Source of the DNA: Muribaculaceae bacterium
Lineage (GTDB): Bacteria; Bacteroidota; Bacteroidia; Bacteroidales; Muribaculaceae
Assembly: GCA_021443235.1 (NCBI GenBank)
Contig: JABUUJ010000007.1
Span: forward strand, 1 to 6,235
DNA: 6,235 nt
Reading direction: 5' to 3'
The position numbers were made by a program, and so were the translations under genes. Below, one piece after another: positions 1 to 5,560 of this stretch; the stretch's first letter is position 1, and each line of letters opens with the position of its first letter. Below the pieces are notes generated by a model. The model saw only the letters and a list, made by a program, of their open reading frames with translations, was not told where the DNA came from and made no database searches.

Positions 1-13
1 ATAAAAATAATGT

Positions 14-34
14 GAAAAATTAAAGAAATTTTTC
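14..34. repeat. AT-rich inverted repeat upstream of the pckA promoter
   Basis: GAAAAATT (14-21) and AATTTTTC (27-34) are exact inverted copies separated by AAAGA. The repeat ends about ten bases before the presumed -33 element of pckA. It could be a regulator site, an UP-like AT-rich element or the tail of a terminator belonging to a gene outside the window. No protein can be assigned to it, and such AT palindromes arise easily by chance. Confidence 0.35.
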
Positions 35-43
35 CTTAATGTG

Positions 44-74
44 TTGCACAAATAGAGAAAAGTATATACCTTTG
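44..74 (+). promoter_or_regulatory. Bacteroidetes-type promoter of pckA
   Basis: TACCTTTG (67-74) matches the -7 consensus TAnnTTTG used by the primary sigma factor of Bacteroidetes. A TTG at 44-46 lies 20 bases upstream, as expected for the -33 element. Transcription would start near 80-82, giving a leader of about 64 bases. The leader is A-rich before the start codon and has no clear Shine-Dalgarno, which is usual for highly expressed genes in this phylum. Confidence 0.75.
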
Positions 75-144
75 CAGTGGTGTAGAAAAAAGCGCCAACT
101 TACGAAACGAAATTATTAACTTTTTAAATCAAAATATTAAAAAA

Positions 145-1758
145 ATGGCAAAGTTTGATCTGTCAGTTTTAGCGGCTAAGTACGGTATTACCGGTACTAC
201 CGAAGTTGTTTACAACCCCAGCTACGAGGTATTGTACGAGGAAGAAACCAAAGAAGGTCTCACCGGTTTTGACAAGGGTGTTGACACCGAGCTTGGTGCG
301 GTTAACGTAATGACTGGTGTGTTCACCGGCCGTTCGCCCAAAGACAAATACATCGTGATGAACGAGAGCTCTAAGGACACCGTGTGGTGGACTACCGATG
401 AGTACAAGAACGACAACCACCCCATGAGCGAAGAGGTGTGGGAGAAGGTTAAGGCTCTTGCAAAGGCTGAGCTCTGCAACAAGAAACTCTACATCGTTGA
501 CGCATTCTGCGGTGCTAACAAGGACACCCGCATGTCGGTTCGCTTCATCATGGAGGTTGCATGGCAAGCCCATTTCGTGAAGAACATGTTTATCGTTCCC
601 ACCGAGGAAGAGCTCGAGGCATTTGAGCCCAACTTCGTGATCTACAACGCTTCGAAGGCTAAGGTTGAGAACTTTGAGGAGCTGGGTCTGCGCAGCGACA
701 CATGCGTGGCATTCAACACCCTGAGCCGCGAGCAGGTAATTATCAACACCTGGTATGGCGGTGAGATGAAGAAGGGTATGTTCTCGATGATGAACTACTA
801 CCTGCCTCTCCAGGGCATCGCTTCAATGCACTGCTCGGCCAACTGCGACATGAACGGCGAGAATACTGCTATCTTCTTCGGCCTGTCGGGAACCGGCAAG
901 ACCACCCTGTCGACCGATCCCAAGCGCCGCCTCATTGGTGACGACGAGCACGGCTGGGACGACAACGGTATCTTCAACTTCGAAGGCGGTTGCTATGCTA
1001 AGGTTATCAACCTGAGCAAGGAGAACGAGCCCGACATCTATGGCGCAATCAAGCGCAACGCGCTGCTCGAAAACGTAACTGTTGACGCTGAGGGCAAGAT
1101 CGACTTCAACGACAAGAGCGTTACCGAGAACACTCGCGTTAGCTATCCCATCAACCACATCAACAACATCCAGCCCGGCTCATCGGCTCCCGCTGCCAAG
1201 AACGTAATCTTCCTCAGCGCCGACGCATTTGGCGTGCTTCCTCCCGTTAGCATCCTCAACGCCGAGCAGACCAAGTACTACTTCCTGAGCGGCTTCACCG
1301 CTAAGCTCGCCGGTACTGAGCGCGGCATCACCGAGCCCACTCCCACTTTCTCGGCTTGCTTCGGACAGGCATTCCTTGAGCTGCATCCCACTAAGTATGC
1401 CGAGGAGCTCGTTAAGCGCATGGAGAAGAGCGGCGCCAAGGCTTATCTTGTGAACACTGGCTGGAACGGAACAGGCAAGCGCATCTCGATTCCCGATACC
1501 CGCGGCATCATCGACGCTATCCTCGACGGTAGCATCCTCAAGGCCGACACTAAGGTTATCCCGCTGTTTGACTTCGAGGTTCCCACCTCGCTGCCCAACG
1601 TGAATCCAGCTATCCTCGATCCTCGCGACACCTATGCTAATGCCGCTGAGTGGGAGGAGAAGGCTAAGGACCTCGCAAGCCGCTTCATCAAGAACTTCGG
1701 CAAGTACACCACCAACGAGGCCGGCAAGGCTCTCGTGGCTGCTGGCCCACAGCTCTAA
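145..1758 (+). CDS. pckA: Phosphoenolpyruvate carboxykinase (ATP)
   Basis: This cytosolic enzyme interconverts oxaloacetate + ATP and PEP + CO2 + ADP. In succinate-forming Bacteroidales it is generally thought to run toward oxaloacetate, fixing CO2 and making ATP, though it can also serve gluconeogenesis. At 537 residues it has the normal length (E. coli PckA 540). Visible landmarks, aligned by eye to E. coli, are the substrate-binding Arg63 in GRSPKDKY, the metal ligands Lys210 and His229, the P-loop GLSGTGKTT at 246-254, the kinase-2 motif LIGDDEHGWDD with Asp266/Asp267, and Arg331 in NTRVSYPI. No catalytic residue is missing. The ATG is the only sensible start: it opens the conserved N-terminus and follows an A-rich leader. 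The gene ends in tandem stops TAA TAG. It has its own promoter and terminator, so it is monocistronic. The strong preference for GGC/AAG/AAC/CTC-type codons fits high expression. Confidence 0.98.
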   Translation: MAKFDLSVLAAKYGITGTTEVVYNPSYEVLYEEETKEGLTGFDKGVDTELGAVNVMTGVFTGRSPKDKYIVMNESSKDTVWWTTDEYKNDNHPMSEEVWEKVKALAKAELCNKKLYIVDAFCGANKDTRMSVRFIMEVAWQAHFVKNMFIVPTEEELEAFEPNFVIYNASKAKVENFEELGLRSDTCVAFNTLSREQVIINTWYGGEMKKGMFSMMNYYLPLQGIASMHCSANCDMNGENTAIFFGLSGTGKTTLSTDPKRRLIGDDEHGWDDNGIFNFEGGCYAKVINLSKENEPDIYGAIKRNALLENVTVDAEGKIDFNDKSVTENTRVSYPINHINNIQPGSSAPAAKNVIFLSADAFGVLPPVSILNAEQTKYYFLSGFTAKLAGTERGITEPTPTFSACFGQAFLELHPTKYAEELVKRMEKSGAKAYLVNTGWNGTGKRISIPDTRGIIDAILDGSILKADTKVIPLFDFEVPTSLPNVNPAILDPRDTYANAAEWEEKAKDLASRFIKNFGKYTTNEAGKALVAAGPQL

Positions 1759-1818
1759 TAGCTCAATAAGGCAATTTGTTGCAACAATAATAGAACAAAT
1801 TACCATATCTTTACAACA

Positions 1819-1852
1819 GCTGCCCTCCCGTCACAGGAGGGCAGCGTTTTTT
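1819..1852 (+). terminator. Intrinsic terminator of pckA
   Basis: GCTGCCCTCC (1819-1828) pairs perfectly with GGAGGGCAGC (1836-1845) around a 7-base loop. One G and then six T (1847-1852) follow. It sits about 60 bases after the stop codon. There is no matching A run on the left, so it works for the + strand only and does not serve the converging gene. Confidence 0.93.
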
Positions 1853-1935
1853 GTCACAGCGCAGCGGGTGGCTCAACGTTGTTTTTTGAGATATTGATTT
1901 CTTGATTGTATCGATTATAACGACTGTAACGACAA

Positions 1936-1964
1936 GTCAAGGTCAATGTCAAAGTCAACGTCAT
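1936..1964. repeat. Hexamer tandem repeat, GTCAAN x 5
   Basis: GTCAA begins at 1936, 1942, 1948 and 1954, and GTCAT begins at 1960. This gives five units with an exact 6-base period in which only the sixth base varies (G, T, A, C). Just before it, TAACGAC occurs twice (1918-1924 and 1927-1933). The array lies between the pckA terminator and the end of the converging radical SAM gene, and it is not part of a supported reading frame. Confidence 0.75.
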
Positions 1965-1968
1965 TGCT

Positions 1969-1983
1969 CCCCCTTTAGGGGGG
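1969..1983. repeat. C5/G6 hairpin in the convergent spacer
   Basis: Five C (1969-1973), TTTA, then six G (1978-1983) form a short, very GC-rich hairpin, followed by further G runs to 1990. It lies directly beyond the stop codon of the radical SAM gene and could stall or protect the end of that - strand transcript. No T run follows on either strand, so it is not a standard intrinsic terminator. Confidence 0.5.
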
Positions 1984-1990
1984 CGGGGGG

Positions 1991-2770
1991 TCATGCGTTG
2001 ACCTGGACGGTGAAGCCGGCCTGGCGGATGCGCTCGGCCACAGCCTCAAGGTCGTCGCCCTCAACCTTGTGGAGGTCTTGGGCTGGCGTTTGGCGGTCGA
2101 TGCTGTAAATCATCACCTCGCGGGGACTAATCTGGCGGTAGGCATCAATCAGCGCGTCGACTTCCTCCTTGGTGGTGTTGTCAATGGTCTCGCCCTCATG
2201 GCTGCCGCGCAAAATCATCGTCTGCACGATGCACTGGCCGTCAAACTGCCTCAAGTTGTCGATAACAGCCTCGGGAATCATGTTGGGCGAGCCAGGGCGG
2301 TTCAGCGTCCTGAAGGTGTGAGCCCTCGCCGAGTCGAGTTTCACGATGTTGTTGTCGACAAGCTTAAGAGCCTCAACCACATCGGGCTTGTGAGTCATGG
2401 TGGAGTTGGTGAGCACGCTTACCTTGGCTTGCGGGAAATAGAGGTCGCGCAGCCTTATCACGTCTTTCACCACGTCGAGAAACTGCGGGTGCAGTGTTGG
2501 CTCGCCGTTGCCCGAGAAGGTGATGACGTCGAGAGGCTCGCCGGCGGCCTGCATCTCCTCGAGTTTGCGTTTCAAGCCTTTTTTCACGGCGTTGCGTGTG
2601 GGGATGCCGTCTTTCCCAGGACCTTGCGCATTAAAACCCGCCTCGCAGTAAAGACAGTCGAACGAACAGATCTTGCCATCATTAGGCATCAGGTTAATGC
2701 CCAGCGACACGCCCAGTCGGCGGCTCTTGATGGGCCCGAATATCGTGTTGTGAAATAAAACAGTCTGCAT
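1991..2770 (-). CDS. Radical SAM protein, COG0731 (TYW1-like) family, function unknown
   Basis: The 259-residue protein carries the radical SAM [4Fe-4S] motif CxxxCxxC as Cys35, Cys39 and Cys42 (CSFDCLYC). A GNGEPT segment (87-92) stands in for the SAM-binding GGE motif. The N-terminal signature GPIKSRRLGVSLGINLMP (12-29) is typical of the bacterial branch of COG0731, which databases often label tRNA-wybutosine synthetase-like. The only other cysteine is Cys180, so the second Fe-S cluster of archaeal TYW1 cannot be built and that name should not be carried over. The substrate is unknown. The start ATG (2768-2770) fits the family N-terminus and is preceded by AT-rich sequence. The gene is read in the same direction as the glycosyltransferase upstream, 90 bases away, and converges on pckA. 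I saw no clear promoter of its own, so read-through from upstream is possible. Confidence 0.9.
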   Translation of the reverse strand: MQTVLFHNTIFGPIKSRRLGVSLGINLMPNDGKICSFDCLYCEAGFNAQGPGKDGIPTRNAVKKGLKRKLEEMQAAGEPLDVITFSGNGEPTLHPQFLDVVKDVIRLRDLYFPQAKVSVLTNSTMTHKPDVVEALKLVDNNIVKLDSARAHTFRTLNRPGSPNMIPEAVIDNLRQFDGQCIVQTMILRGSHEGETIDNTTKEEVDALIDAYRQISPREVMIYSIDRQTPAQDLHKVEGDDLEAVAERIRQAGFTVQVNA

Positions 2771-2801
2771 AATTTTAATTCTTAATTCATAATTCTTAAT
2801 T
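2771..2801. repeat. AATTCTTAATT-type AT repeat upstream of the radical SAM gene
   Basis: TTAATT occurs three times here, with TTAATTC / ATAATTC variants in between, filling the whole stretch directly before the start codon. On the - strand it reads as a run of GAATTA-like words. It replaces any recognisable ribosome binding site. It may simply be a member of a dispersed AT-rich intergenic repeat class. Confidence 0.6.
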
Positions 2802-2807
2802 GTCTAC

Positions 2808-2839
2808 GTCTATGCGACTACGCGCCTAAGCGTCTACGC
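2808..2839. repeat. Octamer tandem repeat, consensus GNCTANGC x 4
   Basis: GTCTATGC, GACTACGC, GCCTAAGC and GTCTACGC follow one another with an exact 8-base period. They are preceded by a partial unit GTCTAC (2802-2807). Positions 1, 3-5, 7 and 8 are invariant and positions 2 and 6 vary freely. It lies between the glycosyltransferase stop and the radical SAM start and would be transcribed if the two are read as one unit. Confidence 0.75.
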
Positions 2840-2860
2840 GAAAATTCCCTTCTCTTTAAA

Positions 2861-4081
2861 CTATAAGCTTTTAATCAGTTCAATATATTGCCGTGCGATA
2901 ATCGACGAGTCGAAGTGAACACTCACCCACTCGTGCAACGTCTCGCGCGATAGGCTGCAGTTGGCGGCCCACTCAATGCCCGCGGCAATGCTTGTGGGGT
3001 CTTTGCCTCCTGTGACATAGCCGTTTACGAGGTGCTTCACGATGTCGACCTGGCCACCGTCGCCTGTGGTCACCGGCACGCATCCGCACGCCATCCCCTC
3101 GAGCAAGGTGTAGCCAAACGACTCGTAGCGCGATGTCGACAGCACGATGTGGGCCTGGCGGTAGATGGGGCGCACGTCGGCGACATAGCCCAGATGGGTG
3201 TGGGGCAGGGCGATGCGGTCGAGCAGCGACATGTCGCGCAGGCCACCATATAATAATAGGTGGAGGCGGCTGGCGAGCTCGGGTTTCTCGCGGGCGATAT
3301 AGTCCATTGCGTCAATCATCAGGTCAAAGCCCTTGACGGGGTCGTCGAGGCGTGCCGCGCCCATCACGATGACGCGGGCATCGGGCGCGATGCCGAGGTC
3401 GCCGGGCTGGTAGACGCAGCTAAAGTTGCTGGTGGGAAACGGGTTGCCTATCACAGTCACATGACTGTCGCTCATCAGGCTGCTGTTCTTGCTGCACTGT
3501 GCCAGCCAGTTGCTCACGCTCACGAAGTGTAGGTTCGTCGCCTCGTATAGCTTCTGCTTAGCCTGCTGGACGCGAGTCGACAGGTCTTTCCCCTTTTTCC
3601 CGGTGAGAGGGCAACTGTGGCAAGTCGTCTCATAGTTGCGGCACTCATAGGCGTGGTGGCATATCCCGGTGCAGTTCCACATGTCGTGCATGGTCCACAG
3701 CACGGGCTTGCCCAGCGCCAGCAGTTTGTGCAGCGAGCTCATCGACAGCATGCCTTGGTTCACCCAGTTGAGGATGATGACGTCGGCCCATTTCACCCAT
3801 GCGTGACCCGAGAGGTCGAGGCCGTGCGAGGCTATGTCGGCCTTGAACAGTGCCTCGCGGTTGAAGCCGTTGCTCACGATGATGTCGAGTCGTTCGGCAA
3901 GGAAGTTGTAGGTGTTGTGCCACTTGCTGCCCACCGTGGCGACGCTGGAGTGCGAGGTCTTGCTGTCGATGACCAGCATGCGCGCCTCCACACTCTGCTC
4001 GTTGAGGGCGTTCATGAGCCTGAGCGACGCAATCGCCGCCCCGCCCAGATGGTCACTACGGTTGATGAGCAGTATGTTCAT
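2861..4081 (-). CDS. GT4-family glycosyltransferase
   Basis: This is a 406-residue GT-B fold enzyme that should transfer a sugar from a nucleotide-sugar donor, retaining configuration, probably to a cell-surface glycan or lipid-linked intermediate. Donor and acceptor cannot be told from sequence. The N-terminal domain opens with MNILLIN and an acceptor-side glycine turn LGGAAIAS (12-19). The C-terminal domain has the donor-binding Arg244 and Lys250 (ARLDDPVKGFD) and the EX7E pair Glu320/Glu328 in ESFGYTLLEGMACG. Between them lies a HDMW segment (132-135) with five cysteines (137, 141, 147, 154, 157), a hallmark of one subgroup of GT4 enzymes, whose typical form is HDMWPFTGGCH. No signal peptide or membrane helix is visible, so it is cytosolic or peripheral. 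It starts 12 bases after the RNase H stop, so the two are very likely co-transcribed. No other polysaccharide genes lie in the window. Confidence 0.93.
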   Translation of the reverse strand: MNILLINRSDHLGGAAIASLRLMNALNEQSVEARMLVIDSKTSHSSVATVGSKWHNTYNFLAERLDIIVSNGFNREALFKADIASHGLDLSGHAWVKWADVIILNWVNQGMLSMSSLHKLLALGKPVLWTMHDMWNCTGICHHAYECRNYETTCHSCPLTGKKGKDLSTRVQQAKQKLYEATNLHFVSVSNWLAQCSKNSSLMSDSHVTVIGNPFPTSNFSCVYQPGDLGIAPDARVIVMGAARLDDPVKGFDLMIDAMDYIAREKPELASRLHLLLYGGLRDMSLLDRIALPHTHLGYVADVRPIYRQAHIVLSTSRYESFGYTLLEGMACGCVPVTTGDGGQVDIVKHLVNGYVTGGKDPTSIAAGIEWAANCSLSRETLHEWVSVHFDSSIIARQYIELIKSL

Positions 4082-4093
4082 TGTCGATAACGG

Positions 4094-4744
4094 TTACTTT
4101 CGTCCAAAGTCGGCGGGAATCTCGCCCCACTTGTTGGTTTCCCACTTGATGACGCGGTTCACAGGGCTGTGGGTGTTGAGCCAGCGCTCGGCGCGAGCAA
4201 TGAGCTCGAAGACGCGAGCGTTCTTCTCGGTGCGCTGCAACTTGCTGTTGCACTTGCGGTTGCGCACCCACGCCATGCCAGTGCGGCTGTCGCTGTAGAT
4301 AGCGGTGTGGGTGTTGCCTTTTTTGTCGAAAAGCGCCAAGGCATGCACCAGCGCCAGGAATTCGCCGATATTGTTGGTGGCATCGTCAAACGGGCCCACG
4401 CGGAACAACTCGGCGCCGGTGGTCACGTCCACGCCGCGATATTCCATCACGCCGGGGTTGCCCGAGCATGCGCCGTCGACTGCGATGCTGTCCTTGACAA
4501 TCTCGGGGATAGCGTCGTAGTTGACATATTTCACTGGCTCGTGGGTGGCAATGGCACGCAGCAGCGCCATCTCGTCCTCACCGCCATTGCGGAAGGCATT
4601 GATAGCGTCCTCTTGGGTGGCAAAGCCCTTGTAACGCGCACCGGGATAGCCCTTTACGCGCTCCTCGCACTCGGCCCACGAGTCACACACTCCAGGCTCG
4701 GTGCCTACCCACACCACATACCATTTTTTTCGGTTCTCGGACAT
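4094..4744 (-). CDS. rnhA: Ribonuclease HI with N-terminal viroplasmin domain
   Basis: The enzyme cleaves the RNA strand of RNA-DNA hybrids (R-loops, primers). Residues 6-52 form a Caulimovirus viroplasmin-type domain (KWYVVWVG ... YKGFATQEDAINAF), which binds hybrids in eukaryotic RNase H1. Residues ~85-216 form the RNase H fold with the full catalytic set: Asp90 in AVDGACSGNPG, Glu128 in NNIGEFLAL, Asp152 in IYSDSRTG and Asp212 in the C-terminal IPADFG. At 216 residues it is about the usual size for Bacteroidales homologues. The ATG at 4744 lies about 17 bases beyond the -7 promoter box, so the leader is very short. The glycosyltransferase follows 12 bases downstream, suggesting one mRNA. 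The symbol is by family; E. coli rnhA lacks the first domain. Confidence 0.95.
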   Translation of the reverse strand: MSENRKKWYVVWVGTEPGVCDSWAECEERVKGYPGARYKGFATQEDAINAFRNGGEDEMALLRAIATHEPVKYVNYDAIPEIVKDSIAVDGACSGNPGVMEYRGVDVTTGAELFRVGPFDDATNNIGEFLALVHALALFDKKGNTHTAIYSDSRTGMAWVRNRKCNSKLQRTEKNARVFELIARAERWLNTHSPVNRVIKWETNKWGEIPADFGRK

Positions 4745-4761
4745 TGATTCCTATTTTGGTG

Positions 4762-4769
4762 CAAAAGTA
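4762..4769 (-). promoter_or_regulatory. -7 element of the RNase H / glycosyltransferase promoter
   Basis: On the - strand TACTTTTG followed by CA matches TAnnTTTG exactly. It lies 17 bases before the RNase H ATG, giving a leader of roughly ten bases. No clear TTTG stands at the -33 distance; AAGTTAAGG occupies that place. An imperfect operator-like inverted repeat, AGATT (4771-4775) / AATCT (4783-4787), lies between the two positions. Confidence 0.65.
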
Positions 4770-4920
4770 CAGATTTTTTCGCAATCTCCCTTAACTTTCC
4801 CCCCGAAATAATTCTCACCCCGCTTACGTATGTCCACCCCCATCTCCTCACAGCCCCCATTAATTATCCCCAAAACAGTCGTGGTCGACTCTCCAAATCG
4901 TTACACATACTAAATGCCCC
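4770..4920. other. Gene-free spacer
   Basis: No reading frame, RNA gene or terminator can be supported here. The + strand is rich in C runs (around 4800, 4840, 4855, 4868 and 4916). The only structure noted is a 5-bp hairpin AGTCG (4877-4881) / CGACT (4886-4890) with a TGGT loop. It may hold decayed sequence bordering the repeat region that follows. Confidence 0.5.
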
Positions 4921-4982
4921 TTCAAAAATTGAGAAAACGACCATTTTTAACATTTCGAAAATTGAGAAAACAGCCATTTTTG
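4921..4982. repeat. Two 29-base direct repeats, period 33
   Basis: Unit 1 (4921-4949) and unit 2 (4954-4982) share a long core, TTCnAAAATTGAGAAAAC, followed by nnCCATTTTT. They differ at 4 of 29 positions and are joined by four bases. A loose third echo, AAAACATTTTGAGA, follows at 4987-5000. The repeats end just upstream of the promoter and start codon of the broken ATPase, so they may be part of that gene's control region or the edge of the cassette that brought it. Confidence 0.8.
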
Positions 4983-4993
4983 CCCAAAAACAT

Positions 4994-5024
4994 TTTGAGA
5001 TTACAACCAAATAATGTAATTTTC
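4994..5024 (+). promoter_or_regulatory. Candidate promoter of the truncated ATPase
   Basis: TTTG (4994-4997) and TAATTTTC (5017-5024) are separated by 19 bases, the right spacing for a -33/-7 pair. The second box has C instead of the final G of TAnnTTTG. Initiation would fall near 5031, leaving a leader of about 15 bases before the ATG at 5046. Confidence 0.45.
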
Positions 5025-5045
5025 CAGTCGTAAAATATTGTAGTT

Positions 5046-5210
5046 ATGATATTTGAACGAAAGATATACAAAAAGCTTTTGGAGTGGAAGAATGAGAGCC
5101 ATGGACAGACCGCCCTTTTGATAAAGGGGGCGCGCCGTGTGGGCAAGTCAACCGTAGCACAGGAGTTCGGCAAAAACGAGTATGAGTCGTTTGTCGCTAT
5201 TGATTTTGCT
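5046..5210 (+). pseudogene. AAA ATPase (DUF4143-type), 5' remnant
   Basis: The first ~54 residues read like the start of the Bacteroidales AAA_14/DUF4143 ATPase family. They comprise MIFERKIYKKLLEWK, then a Walker A P-loop GARRVGKST at 28-36 (Lys34, Ser35, Thr36), then a strand ending in VAIDF (50-54). Intact members are several hundred residues long and carry Walker B, sensor and C-terminal DUF4143 domains; none of these is present. After Asp53-Phe54 the frame continues through unrelated sequence to a TGA at 5361-5363, giving a 105-residue product whose last ~50 residues do not resemble an ATPase. The simplest reading is a gene cut by insertion or deletion at about 5208. The function of the intact family is not well established. 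A short chimeric product could still be made, since promoter and start look intact. Confidence 0.75.
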
Positions 5211-5330
5211 ATTTTTCGTCTTTTTGTTTTCGGCGGACATCTTTTCCTTGCTTTATTCAGTCACATAGCCTGCTATGCTCCTTCAAAAAGCAAGAACAAT
5301 CGGCTCGGCATAAAATCAAAAATAACTCAA
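5208..5330. repeat. Imperfect palindromic element at the ATPase break point
   Basis: The centre is CATAGC (5264-5269), CT, GCTATG (5272-5277). Further out, and exactly symmetric about the same centre, CTTGCTTT (5247-5254) pairs with AAAGCAAG (5287-5294). At the edges TATTTTT (5210-5216) faces AAAAATA (5318-5324), slightly off centre. The element begins where similarity to the ATPase ends. It could be a miniature mobile or REP-like dispersed repeat, or the remains of a larger insertion. No transposase and no target-site duplication are visible. Confidence 0.5.
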
Positions 5331-5363
5331 AATTCTAATGAACTATTTGGGTTAAAGATGTGA

Positions 5364-5440
5364 AGAAAATGCTATGGAAAAACAAAATAATTTGACAAAT
5401 ATAGTTGTGTTTTAAAAATATTTAGTATATTTGCAACTGG
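5364..5440. other. AT-rich spacer upstream of the last gene
   Basis: I see no gene here. The stretch joins the end of the truncated ATPase frame to the promoter of the membrane protein gene. No terminator hairpin separates the two, so read-through from the ATPase promoter is possible. Confidence 0.5.
5405..5433 (+). promoter_or_regulatory. Promoter of the terminal membrane protein gene
   Basis: TATATTTG (5426-5433) is an exact TAnnTTTG -7 box. TTG (5405-5407) lies 18 bases upstream as the -33 element, slightly short of the usual 19-21. Initiation near 5440 gives a leader of about 120 bases. Confidence 0.7.
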
Positions 5441-5560
5441 AATATTGAACCTTGCTTGAATTGATGACGCAAGCGACAATATTACTAACTTATGATTTCA
5501 TCAATCCCAACCCGACAAATACTGAATCAATATATTACTAACCCTTAACCCCTTCTAATT
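5441..5560 (+). promoter_or_regulatory. Long 5' leader with a repeated ATTACTAAC motif
   Basis: The leader contains CTTGC (5451-5455) and GCAAG (5469-5473), which could form a weak 5-bp hairpin. It also has two copies of ATTACTAAC (5481-5489 and 5534-5542), each preceded by CAATAT and followed within a few bases by TTA. No known riboswitch or Shine-Dalgarno is recognisable; the start codon follows CCTTCTAATT. Confidence 0.4.

Noticed and set aside
11..50. Crp-type operator upstream of pckA
   Set aside because: TGTGA (11-15) has no TCACA partner at the required spacing, and TGTG-TTG-CACA has too short a centre.
1180..1806. Long - strand reading frame opposite pckA
   Set aside because: It is the antisense shadow of a highly biased coding sequence. 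Its protein shows no domain and it has no promoter.
1969..1990. Intrinsic terminator of the radical SAM gene
   Set aside because: The C5/G6 hairpin has no T run after it on the - strand.
2069..2758. Long + strand reading frame opposite the radical SAM gene
   Set aside because: The - strand frame carries the CxxxCxxC motif and family signature. The + strand translation is low in recognisable features and is a shadow.
1991..2770. Naming the radical SAM protein TYW1 / wybutosine synthase
   Set aside because: It lacks the additional cysteines for the second cluster, and there is no pathway partner nearby.
4169..4747. + strand frame opposite RNase H
   Set aside because: The - strand encodes all four RNase H catalytic residues. 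The opposite frame has no motif or promoter.
4921..4982. Possible CRISPR array
   Set aside because: There are only two repeat copies, separated by four bases. Nothing has spacer length and no cas gene is present.
5208..5363. A genuine new C-terminal domain on a short ATPase
   Set aside because: The DNA encoding it is palindromic and begins abruptly inside the ATPase core, so it looks like non-coding element sequence read through by chance. It is kept only as a finding to test.
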